This document shows positions 1 to 9,083 of a stretch of 64,000 nt of DNA, piece after piece. This DNA is from Fusarium oxysporum f. sp. lycopersici 4287 (lineage: Eukaryota > Ascomycota > Sordariomycetes > Hypocreales > Nectriaceae): NCBI RefSeq assembly GCF_000149955.1, contig NC_030986.1, forward strand, positions 2,177,886 through 2,241,885, written 5' to 3'. Position 1 is the first letter of the stretch, and each line of letters starts with the position of its first letter. The position numbers and the translations under genes are program-made. A model generated the notes under the pieces. It did not search any database. It saw only the letters and a list, made by a program, of their open reading frames with translations, and was not told the origin of the DNA.

Positions 1-972
1 CTTTGTTTTGTCGCTTTGCTCATGAGCGTCGGGGTATAGTGTGCCGATTTGCCGTTGTAACCAAAATGTGTCGATGTCTCGGGCTGGTATGCTATGCTTG
101 TCTTTCTCGTCTTGTTTGCCACCTGAAGGCGCCGAGTCGAGAATCATCTCATCCCCAACGTCAGCAACAGCATCTTCTTCCTTGCCTTCAGCACTCTGTT
201 CCTTCTCTTCCTCTTCCTCTTCCTCTTCGTCCTCTGAAGATTCGTCACGGACTTCATGAACAAGGCCCCCCTCGTCATCCTCTTCGTCTTCATCGAACGC
301 GACCGCGACACCCTGGCGCTCATCTATTTCAGCATCCTCACCATCGGCGCCACCCATCGCAACGTCCTCATCGTCGTCCTGGGCGTCGTAATCTGTGATC
401 TTCTTGCCGAGGTTCACCAACTCATTAAATTCCTTGGGGTTTAGTGTCACACCCAAGATGTCGTCGATTTCCCTCTTTTTATCCAGATCTTTCAAATCAT
501 CATCCTTCAAATATTCCAGGACGGCATCCGCTGCGCTACGTACGACCTCGTGGGGTACGTCGCCCAGAGTTTTTGCTACCGAGGTAATGATGAGATCGAA
601 AGTCTGTCGCGTCGCTGCGGTTCGTGGTCGGTATGTGATGCCTTCCACCAAAAGATCGTTGGCGCCGAGGATACCTGTCGATTGAGGCGCCTCTGCCTTT
701 CGTCTGCGCTGTTCTCGTGCCAGAATATCTTCGCCTTCTCTTAGACTGCCTCGCTCGATTTCGGGGAGTCCAGGCTGTTTCTTCGGTTTTGGCGCGTCGT
801 CGCGTGCAACTCTAGCACCCATATCTCGAATACTCAAGCGACCGGCCAGCGACTCTGGATCACCAGTAGCCTCGTCGGTTCGTCTTGTAACAAATCGACG
901 ATCGGCCTGGAGAACCAGGTTCGACATGGCCGAGTACTTGTACTGCGACACATCTCGATTTGCGTCGGACAT
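1..972 (-). CDS. BRR2: Pre-mRNA splicing helicase Brr2, N-terminal 324 residues (partial)
   Basis: Brr2 is the U5 snRNP DExD/H RNA helicase that unwinds U4/U6 during spliceosome activation. The reading frame runs unbroken from an ATG at 972 off the left edge of the window, so only about 324 of roughly 2,200 residues are visible and no helicase motif is included. What I recognise is the N-terminal region of the Brr2/SNRNP200 family: YKYSAMSNLVLQADRR near residue 10, SLAGRLSIRDMG near residue 45, and IPARDIDTFWLQRQIG close to the window edge, all at the expected spacing. Residues about 190-290 are very acidic (long Glu/Asp runs), as is common in this region. No intron is seen in this part. It is divergent from the coiled-coil gene at 1553, with about 580 bp of shared promoter. 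Family assignment is from memory of the family, not from a search. Confidence 0.9.
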   Translation of the reverse strand, partial: MSDANRDVSQYKYSAMSNLVLQADRRFVTRRTDEATGDPESLAGRLSIRDMGARVARDDAPKPKKQPGLPEIERGSLREGEDILAREQRRRKAEAPQSTGILGANDLLVEGITYRPRTAATRQTFDLIITSVAKTLGDVPHEVVRSAADAVLEYLKDDDLKDLDKKREIDDILGVTLNPKEFNELVNLGKKITDYDAQDDDEDVAMGGADGEDAEIDERQGVAVAFDEDEEDDEGGLVHEVRDESSEDEEEEEEEEKEQSAEGKEEDAVADVGDEMILDSAPSGGKQDEKDKHSIPARDIDTFWLQRQIGTLYPDAHEQSDKTK

Positions 973-1552
973 GATGGCTAGATTATTATGTTGTAATTGA
1001 TAGAGAACGTCGATGTTCTCGACAAAGCCTGGGGCGCTTGGCACTTAAATAACCATGAGTTTGCCACCGACGCGACTAAATCAGATATATAGCCGTTGCC
1101 TGAGTATGTTGTATTCTGCGATTGATGCGCAGTCGTTTTGAAAAGATTTGTAGTTGTCTCAAGGTTTGGAAGTTCAAGTCGCGATCGTAAATTTCGGATC
1201 TCAGCCTAGCAGGCTACTGCACTAGGCCAGGTTCGGATAAGAGCTTGTGTGGCGCAAATGCATATGGGGCCAGAGCTCAGGTCATAATTTTGCTTCTCAA
1301 TAGATTTGAGTGTTTACAAGACTACGAAGAGAATGAGTTCGGGGTATAGACTCAGATTGTAATGTAAAGAAGTAATACAAGATTATTAATTCATTGCGTA
1401 GTTACTGGGGTGCTGGTTCAGGGGGGCACTAGCCACACTTCAGTACTGTCTAAGCTGCCCATGGACTACCATATTTCGTCTATTTACTTTCACCGAGACC
1501 AGAGCAACAAACCTAGGCCGGGGATTTCTTCACCGACAAACCATGATTCACA
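973..1552. promoter_or_regulatory. Shared divergent promoter region of BRR2 and the 1553 gene
   Basis: A 580-bp spacer between two divergent starts. It must hold both 5' leaders. An ATG at 1543 opens an 8-codon upstream reading frame that overlaps the ATG at 1553 in another frame. I see no TATA box I would defend and no RNA gene. Confidence 0.5.
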
Positions 1553-3103
1553 ATGGCAAATCCTTCTGAGACCGCTGAGACATTTCAGAAGACACTTGAT
1601 TTATATATCAAGCCACGGGAACAAGTGAACTACATTCGGCGAGTTTTGGCTCTTCATCTCGGAACATGTTCTCATGATGGCCCAGTCAAACAGCCTGTGT
1701 CTTTGGCAGATCCAACACGCGACGTAACTCTGGATTCAAGTTCGAAGGGAATCTACAGGGAGTACATTGAGGCTCTAAAGGCAAATGTTGATGCGCGTCG
1801 AAATTACGAAGATGTCGCCCAATCTAATCTTCCGTCCTCGTCATTAGCCAAACAGCTCTCATCCAGCAATGAGCTACTAGAAGAGCAGGTCTCACTTCTA
1901 AAGCTCCAGGCGAAACAAGCGCGACTTACAGCCGTCCAAAATCACCTGGACTCACTCATGCAAAAGCCAGCCGCTGCTCCTGAATATCTAGACCCTGAAG
2001 ATGTTTTTCATGATGCTACCAGTCTACCGAGTGTCCCAAAAGAGGTGGTGAACAGTCTTGTCGCACAACAGAGCGTGAAGAAGACGGACTTAACAGAACA
2101 AGTGGCACAGCTTGAAAAGACGGTCTTGAGGGCTAAACTCCTTCTGCGACGAGAGGAGCAGTTACTTCGAGAAACGAGAGCAAATGCTCAGAGCATACCA
2201 GATGTTATCAGCAATGGCATCAGACTACATGCTCTTAACACAACAAGGAATGAGCTTATCAATTGGATTGAGACAGAGTTGAGCAAGGCATCAGGGGATG
2301 AGGATGGGGATGAGGACGGTTCCAAGAGCCATAGCCAATCAACAGCGGACCAAGCGACGATAAACAACCATCTCAACATCATCAAAGAAAAGTACGCCAA
2401 TTATCTTGCAACGAGGCGGTCCCTCCTCGCTTCTGCTGGTGAACGATTCGAGTCATCACCTGTCCCTGTTCTGGCACCCTCCTCCACCAAGCAACAAATT
2501 GAGGAACCAGAACCTGCATCAAGTACCTATCTCCTGACACCATACATCGAGACTCTCCTTGCCCTTTCCAAAAAGCAGAGGGCCATGATAACACAAAAAG
2601 CACATGTTAATACGACACTCGGGAAAGAAATCAAGGATAACTGTCAGTCACTCAGTCATTTGGAAGAAGAAAGTCAACTGCTTCCATCTCATTCGGTGGC
2701 ACCAACGTCTCGGAGGAGGTCTGGACTGGGAGAGTTCCTTGCTTCGGATGAACGCTCAGGTCTGACAGGCAAGGTCCAACCTTGGGTTCTCGCTGCAGAT
2801 TCGGCCAAGATCACTACCCTAGAAAATGTGGCAGAGCAGATTGAAGGTGGACAGCTTGCGTTGGAAAACTCGATGCAGACTCTACAAGAAATTGACCAGC
2901 TTTTGGGTCAGGACGAGGCGGCTGAGGAAGAAGAAACACAGGCCGATACAACGGAGGATGACGTTTGGCTTGAGGCAGGTGCCAAATCCCCAAGCAAGGC
3001 GAGAAGGCATACAGAGAAGAGAATCACAGAGCCGAGAGATGCGTGGTCTAGTCTGCAAGGTAACCTCGGATTAATTGGTCAGGGAGACACAGCACAGGAT
3101 TAG
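1553..3103 (+). CDS. Conserved-looking coiled-coil protein, function unknown
   Basis: An intronless 516-codon frame from ATG 1553 to TAG 3103. Long heptad-like stretches rich in Leu, Glu, Gln and Lys occur at about residues 100-135, 165-215 and 420-450, which suggests extended coiled coils. An acidic patch lies near residue 245 (GDEDGDEDG) and a strongly acidic segment near 460-475. The first 45 residues (FQKTLDLYIKPREQVNYIRR and following) look folded. I see no signal peptide, membrane segment or catalytic motif. The layout would suit a structural or spindle/kinetochore-type protein, but I cannot place it in a family and give no function. It ends 112 bp from the stop of the convergent RFC2 gene. 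The long unbroken frame and even codon use make it a real gene. Confidence 0.8.
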   Translation: MANPSETAETFQKTLDLYIKPREQVNYIRRVLALHLGTCSHDGPVKQPVSLADPTRDVTLDSSSKGIYREYIEALKANVDARRNYEDVAQSNLPSSSLAKQLSSSNELLEEQVSLLKLQAKQARLTAVQNHLDSLMQKPAAAPEYLDPEDVFHDATSLPSVPKEVVNSLVAQQSVKKTDLTEQVAQLEKTVLRAKLLLRREEQLLRETRANAQSIPDVISNGIRLHALNTTRNELINWIETELSKASGDEDGDEDGSKSHSQSTADQATINNHLNIIKEKYANYLATRRSLLASAGERFESSPVPVLAPSSTKQQIEEPEPASSTYLLTPYIETLLALSKKQRAMITQKAHVNTTLGKEIKDNCQSLSHLEEESQLLPSHSVAPTSRRRSGLGEFLASDERSGLTGKVQPWVLAADSAKITTLENVAEQIEGGQLALENSMQTLQEIDQLLGQDEAAEEEETQADTTEDDVWLEAGAKSPSKARRHTEKRITEPRDAWSSLQGNLGLIGQGDTAQD

Positions 3104-3214
3104 AATAACAACGACAAGTACAATAGATGTCTGGTGATATCGAGCCAGTTTAAAACGCCAACCCATTTCTAACCATGACTCCGTCCCTCGTCTCTTGATG
3201 CAGCACACTAGAAC

Positions 3215-4520
3215 TCACTTCTTCGACATAATATTTGATATCCTCACTGACAGATCGAGAATAGAGAGATGTTCATCTGCTCCATCTACTAGTCGCTTGT
3301 CAACTTCTGAGAAAACCAACACGATCTTGTTCTTCTGCGCATCGGGTATCGTCTCGTCATAGGTCAAGGCTTGGTAGAGCTATCGCAGGGGTTATTAGCA
3401 GCAGTTCAGTGATATGAAGGATAAGACTTACTTGGTTGACCACTTGACCTGCGCTCCAGCCATCTGCAACTAGCTTCTCAACAACATCCGAAATGATCTG
3501 GTAGGAGGATCCTGACCTCTTCGGACGTATTGCTTTGACGAGATCATCGATGGTCGTGTCCGGAATGACACCAGCAATATCCTCAACAATCTTGACTGTG
3601 ACCGCCTTCTTGTCCACATCCATCACCTCGTCACCCTCGGCCTCCTTGTCAGGGGCATTAGCGCTAACGAGCCGAGCAGCACTTTGCAAGAAGGTAATGG
3701 CTTTTCGAAGATCACCCTCGCTGCACTTGATGAGTGCATCAACAGCACCATCCTCAAGTGCTACGCCCTCCTTCTCTGCAATCTCCTTCAGTCGCCTCTT
3801 TGCATTGCTCTGATCGAGACTCTTGAATCGAAATTTGCTGCATCGGCTGGCAAGCGGGTCGATAATTCGAGTCACATAGTTGCAAATGAGACAGAATCGA
3901 GTAATCTTGCTGTATGTTTCCATGGTTCGTCGCAGCGCACTTTGGGCGTCTTGTGTCATGGAGTCGGCCTCGTCGAGGATAATGATCTTGAAAGGAGGGC
4001 AAGGGTATTTGTCCTTGTAGCCGGGGGCCGGGTTGGTCAATTGCATTCGCGCAAAGTTCTTGACCTTTTCTCGGACGATGGAGATACCACGCTCGTCGGA
4101 GGCATTGAGCTCGAGCACTCTCGATTTTATCATATCGGGGCCGTATAGTTCCTTGGCGAGTGCCAGAACTGTCGAAGTTTTACCTGTCCCGGGAGGCCCG
4201 TAAAACAGCATGTGAGGGAGCTGGGAAGTATTAGTATTGAAGCTTCTTGCAGTTCAGAGCAAGGGGATATTGTACGTTGGAGGACTGCAGTGTCCGTTGG
4301 AGCACATCAACGGTATGATCTTGAGCAGTAACATCGCTGAGGGTCTTTGGCCGGCTAAATGTGGTAAGTCTCGAGTAATATATTGTATTTCGAGTTTCAC
4401 GTACTATTTCTCGACCCAGGGTTGAGTTCGAGCATTTGAAGGTTTATCTTGCTTCTGGTCAGCGTTACCGTTGGCTGCCGCTGCTGCCTTTCTGGCCTTG
4501 AGGTCAAAAAAGCTAGCCAT
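3215..4520 (-). CDS. RFC2: Replication factor C subunit (yeast Rfc2 / human RFC4)
   Basis: A small subunit of the RFC clamp loader, the AAA+ complex that loads PCNA at primer ends. Four exons on the minus strand: 4405-4520, 4276-4354, 3432-4220 and 3215-3379, giving 382 aa. Introns have GT-AG ends and the phases fit. Walker A GPPGTGKT is at about residues 73-80, Walker B LDEAD at 147-151, and the SRC arginine-finger motif at 190-192, followed by the sensor-2 helix region and the collar domain. [10 protein letters not shown] and the C-terminal [20 protein letters not shown] segment match the Rfc2/RFC4 branch rather than Rfc3, 4 or 5. An acidic insert ([13 protein letters not shown]) sits between AAA+ lid and collar. 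The start at 4520 is the only ATG that precedes the conserved PWVEKYRPKTL box, which is split by intron 1. Confidence 0.96.
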
Positions 4521-5851
4521 CTTGATTCAATGATATGCTGGCTTGTCGGGCTGCTCGTGGCTGAGCTTGTAGGTGAAGGTGGAGGAAACCAGCGTGCGAA
4601 ATGGTGATATAAAATCACCGACTTGCGTTGATGGGAGCTAAGGGAACCCAATTTACGCGTTAAGAAACGCGCAGCGCGTCATCAATGGCAACCACACCCT
4701 ATTCTACGTACTCACCTAAGTACCTACTAGGCATGGATCCTAGGTACCTTAGCCTAACTGCACCCCCGCCGGGCCCACCACTTTGAGCTCCCGGGTAGTT
4801 CATAGTTTGATGCAAATGATCATTGCTGGCGTTCAGGATTTCAAGTGTGTATGTTATGCTCTATATGCATTTGCTACTTACAGTTTTGCATTTCTGATGG
4901 CCTTTTTTTTTCTTGAAAAAAATAAGTAATAACTATGTTCTTACGTGATAGCTACACACTTTGTATATATTCTCTGACTCTCATTTAGATTCTATGCAAT
5001 CCACTACCCAGGTATATCACCGAACTTGACGGAAAAGAGGGAGGGGAGAAAAAAAATAAGAAGAACAAAAGGAGTGATTGGATATGGAAGTTAAGATGAA
5101 TTTTCCTTCATCCCGTTGTTTGTTCAGATACGTGGCCTTGACTAGCAAATACTTTATATAACTCATGGTCAATGGTTAAATGCAGACAAGGAGCTCAAGC
5201 TCGTTCCAGAAGACAACGATCTCGGGAGCGTTCTACGTCTGTTCATTTTTACAACATGACGATGATTAGGAACGCCTGTTTGGAAAACTGCAATACATTG
5301 AATATAACTACTCATTGCATTAGTAGGTAGGTGTTGAATTGGGGTTTACTTGATGTGTGTATCACAAATATCTATCCTGATGGCTGTAATACAAGGCCGT
5401 AATAGCTGAGAAGGAGGACAAAGTGAATAATAGCAACCGCATTTCCTTGATACATAACAAACATACTCACCTTTGGTCACCTACCCAGGCAAGCCGACTT
5501 TTAGTTTAGAACCAGGGTAGTAATAGGCAGGGTAAAGTTCTGTTGTCTGTTGATAGGTGGTCAAGCTGTGAAAGCTGCCTGCCCTCCCCGATGAGCTTCC
5601 CGCCTCCCCCACTTTCCTCCTACGGTACGGTCTTAATGATACCTACTCACACAACCCACCTCAAGACTCCAACGTCTACCCTTACATTACCTTACCTTAT
5701 ACTCCAACTCACCTACCTACCTTGACATCCATCACCTAAAATTTCATATCGATAACCTTGCACTTGGAAGCAACTTGTCCATGTGCGTCGCGCTCTGCAG
5801 TCAGCGCTCGTTCTCAAACATCAACATTTAGACTGCAACATACGAGGCGCC
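4521..5851. other. Divergent intergenic region between RFC2 and the tandem-UBC gene
   Basis: 1.3 kb with no frame I would call a gene. It carries both promoters. A patch of CTTACC/CTACC tetranucleotide-like repeats lies at about 5683-5724, 130-170 bp before the ATG of the E2 gene, and a similar patch (ACCTAAGTACCTACTAGG and relatives) at about 4712-4755. Confidence 0.6.
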
Positions 5852-7668
5852 ATGGACCAGTCTATCATTCGCATCTCCAAGGTTGGCTGCCCCGCATTCG
5901 CTGGCATTCCCATCCCTTCGTTCACGATTCCACCTTCGAAATACTAACACTATGCCAAGGAGCTGGGTGACATCCAGAAGAACTGTGACTTGTGTATGTC
6001 GCTTTTGCCAAATGGCATATACCACGCATTCGAAAAACGGAACTGACCACGCGATCACCTTTTATTACAGCGCTCGCCGTAGCATGTCGCGACATCGATG
6101 TTCGCAATGTAAAGGCCTTGATCATGGGTCCCCATGAGACTCCCTATGAGTTTGGGTTCTTCGAGGTATGTCATGAGCGCTGGATGTATCCTTGTCTGTG
6201 TAAAGATGGGCTGATTCAACTCGACAGTTTGCCATTCGGTTCCACAAAGGTAGAGCCTCCCCGTACCGTGACAAAGCTTAGTCTCATCCTCGATGACAGA
6301 ATATCCTTCCAAATCCCCGAATGTAATCTGTATCACCACAAATGGGGGACGTTGTCGCTTCAACCCCAATGTCTACAGCAACGGGAAAGTCTGCCTGTAA
6401 GTAATTAGATGTTGCTAGTTCACTATGCTCATGCACTAACACGGTCAGATCAATTCTAGGGTATTATAATTGTGTAAAAGATTTGGGTTTCGAACTGACA
6501 ATGGCTAGAACATGGCGTGGGGAGCGTGGAGAGGAGTGGTCATCTGCGCAAGGACTTGAATCAATCCTATTATCCATCCAAAGTCTCCTATCATCTAACC
6601 CCTACGAAAACGAGCCGGGATTCGAGGATGCCAACGATGAAAGCGACAAGAAAAACCAAAAGGACTATATCCAAAAGGTCTGTTGCCATATCAAATTACA
6701 TGAGAACCTCTAACTCTGGTAGATTTGTCACGAGACACTACGTATCAGCGTCATCCAACGTTTGGAAGGCTATCTTGGAATGAACCCCGGTAGCACCCAG
6801 TTGCACAATCTTCCAGGAGCGAATGAGATGGATGATGATGACATTGACGAGGCTACCGTCCCCTTCGAGCCTTTTAGAGATCTGTGCAAACGCCGCTTTC
6901 TTTGGTATTACGAATCATACCTCGTTGCGATCGAAAAAGGCAAATCAGAGACCAAGCCCAACCAGCCTTTTGCAAGAATGCCGTTTGAGTCGCCAGGAAA
7001 CAACTCAATGGATGGGAAATTCAATTATCCCGAGCTCGGGAGCCGCCTGCAAGCTATCAAGGCTGCCATCGACGCAGAGCCCGAGAAATGGGCCGTGGAG
7101 GGCCTAGAAGCCAAGAAGAAGGAGACAACTGTTGCTGTTAACCTTCAGCATCAATTCGAGCAGGTTGTCGAAGTATTCAAACGAAGCGATATGCCACATG
7201 ACGTTTTTCTTGAGAACGAGAACCCCTTCGTCTGGGTCATAACCTATTTCGGACGTCCTATGACCAACCTCGATGGTGGTCTGTTCAGAATCAAAATGAA
7301 CTTCAGCGTTCGTTTCCCCGAAGAGCAACCTCGTGTCAAATTCGAGACCAAGATCTTTCACCACCACATCGCTGCAGACGGTACAGCATGCTACACTCCG
7401 AACCCTATGAAAAGGGAAGATGTGCGATCCCATATTGATGCCATATTTGCGATCCTTGAAGATGATGAGCCAGCCTATGACCCACGCAAAATTGTGAACC
7501 CGGAAGCGACCAAGATGTACTGGGGAGGAAGCCCAGACGACAAGAAGAAATACAACCGACGCCTTCGTCGATCCGTACAGCAGAGCATGGAGTCAGTATC
7601 TAATCAAGATGTTCTGCAGTCATTCCATGTGCAAGCTAACCGACCTTTACAGGGACTTCCCAGAGTAA
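5852..7668 (+). CDS. Tandem-UBC ubiquitin-conjugating (E2-like, UBE2Z-type) protein
   Basis: Nine coding exons: 5852-5881, 5960-5993, 6071-6165, 6228-6249, 6300-6396, 6449-6460, 6509-6677, 6723-7591 and 7653-7668, giving 447 aa. The first UBC fold (about residues 1-150) resembles UBE2Z: ALIMGPHETPYEFGFFEFAIRF, FNPNVYSNGKVCLSILGTW with catalytic Cys about 92, then SSAQGLESILLSIQSLL and NPYENEPGFE. A linker with an acidic patch (MDDDDIDEA) and a helical stretch leads to a second UBC-like fold (about 310-440) with WVITYFGRPMTNLDGGLFRIKM, FPEEQPRVKF and a Cys about 376 in DGTACYTP. Here the HPN motif reads HHH. The last intron (7592-7652) is inferred from GT, a GCTAAC branch and TTACAG; if it is retained the frame ends at 7691 instead. 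Exon 6 is only 12 nt. The first domain should be an active E2. Whether the second is active is unknown. Confidence 0.88.
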
Positions 7669-8312
7669 CTCACATGCTCCGTCAGGCTTGAAACCAGGAT
7701 TTAGATGAAAATATCACGGGGGCGTACTAGGTCAACATCAGGGGCATTGATCTGATTTACATGGCGTTGGGGCCTGTGGTTCATGTTGAAATGACATGGT
7801 CTGAGGATTGGACCATTTCTTTACAATGCGGTTGACTTGATTTGCCGTGGCCAGGTTGTGATACATGTGGCATAATCTACACAAGGCTACTAGACATATG
7901 AGATATACCAAGTCGCCCTATTTCCTTGCCCCAGTGAAAACCTATCGATTTACTCTTGAGTTTGGGTTATGAGACCCACAGACCTTCCTGTAATGAAGAT
8001 GTTTCTTCAAACACAAGCACGATTAAGAGGTTAAGATATTACATACGGCTTTCCTTTTGCAAGTTGCTCAGTACAAAAATTTCAAATCCAACATAATTGC
8101 TTGTTTGGTTTCGTTGCCAATGTTACCAGAATAAGTGATCAGCATAATTGAAATGTCGGGTTGTATTGTTTGCACCCTATGAAACGCCAACCATCTATTC
8201 TCTAACGCCGATATGTGAATATGATGTATCCATTGCATCAAAGTTCCGCTCAAAGACAATATTTGGAATCTGTGTACGCGATTTCTTTCGTAAATCATGG
8301 TGCCATCATTTC
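7669..8312. other. Convergent 3' intergenic region
   Basis: About 640 bp between two converging genes, AT-richer than the flanks, holding only their 3' ends. I see no further feature. Confidence 0.6.
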
Positions 8313-9083
8313 TCATGACCTCCTACTCTTGGGCTTCTTGCTTAGGCGGTCCTGGGTTGGGTTATAGGGCGCCGCCACACCTTGGTATCTCTCTTGCTTC
8401 CCTTCACCTCTGAATTCGTACATGCCGTTTACGCCTATCGCTGCTGGTGTGCCCTGGTTGGGACGCGTGACTTGTTCGTTGTGAAGTTTGTCGAGGGAGT
8501 CACCGACCACAGCGTATTGCGACCAGTTGATGGGCGGGCAGCGAACCACATTTTGCGGCTGGGGAAGATTCGTCCATGCTGGTGGTTGGGTAGCGATGCG
8601 CTGCTTGGAGGACCCTTCACCGGGGTCTTGTTGATTACCGCTGCCTTGACCGCTCATCCCTGTATCTTCATCATCGCTATCGCTATCATCTTCAGGCGCA
8701 TTAATCTTTCCTGCGACAAGGTCTTTTACGAAAGCTTCAGGGTCCTGGACAGCTTCGTCTTTTGCGCGACTGAGAGCTTGGATGTCGGCAGTAGCGCGCT
8801 GTCGCTGAATTTGTAGAATGGAAATCGCTGACTTGAGCGCAATGACGTCTGGGTTGGAATCAAAGGCTATTGGTTGAGGTGCAGGCGGTGGTATCGCAGT
8901 CTGGTCGGGTTGTGAATGTGTAAGGCTTGGACGACCGCCAGCGCTTGCGCTTGCGCTGGTAGCTTCGGTCAATGGGCGTTGGGTAGGACGCAAGGGAGGT
9001 GTGATAGGGGAAACAGGCGGTCGGGTCGGAGAAGGGGGATTATTGCTGGGAGGGTTGTCGGTGTTGATTGTGAGGGCGGGCAT
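8313..9083 (-). CDS. Unknown protein with proline-rich N-terminus and conserved-looking C-terminus
   Basis: A single-exon 256-aa protein from ATG 9083 to the stop at 8313. The open frame continues upstream to 9149, but only from a TTG codon, so 9083 is the first ATG. Layout: a Pro/Ser/Thr-rich disordered start (about 1-85), a helical region around NPDVIALKSAISILQIQRQR (about 92-130) likely to form a coiled coil, an acidic stretch (DDSDSDDED, about 150), a Gly/Gln linker, then a compact Trp-containing stretch (NVVRCPPINWSQYAVVGDSL, about 195-215) and a basic tail ending KKPKSRRS that could serve as a nuclear signal. The pattern suggests a nuclear adaptor or complex subunit. I do not recognise the family and assign no function. 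Confidence 0.72.
   Translation of the reverse strand: MPALTINTDNPPSNNPPSPTRPPVSPITPPLRPTQRPLTEATSASASAGGRPSLTHSQPDQTAIPPPAPQPIAFDSNPDVIALKSAISILQIQRQRATADIQALSRAKDEAVQDPEAFVKDLVAGKINAPEDDSDSDDEDTGMSGQGSGNQQDPGEGSSKQRIATQPPAWTNLPQPQNVVRCPPINWSQYAVVGDSLDKLHNEQVTRPNQGTPAAIGVNGMYEFRGEGKQERYQGVAAPYNPTQDRLSKKPKSRRS

Noticed and set aside
1060..1068. TTTGCCACC, complement of the yeast proteasome-associated element GGTGGCAAA
   Set aside because: It lies in the BRR2 promoter, not next to a proteasome gene, and the same core also occurs inside the BRR2 coding region; PRE4 and RPT4 promoters lack it by eye.
7669..7691. Alternative unspliced end of the tandem-UBC gene
   Set aside because: Reading through 7592-7652 is possible and ends at 7691, but the segment has GT, a GCTAAC branch and TTACAG, so I favour an intron; not excluded.
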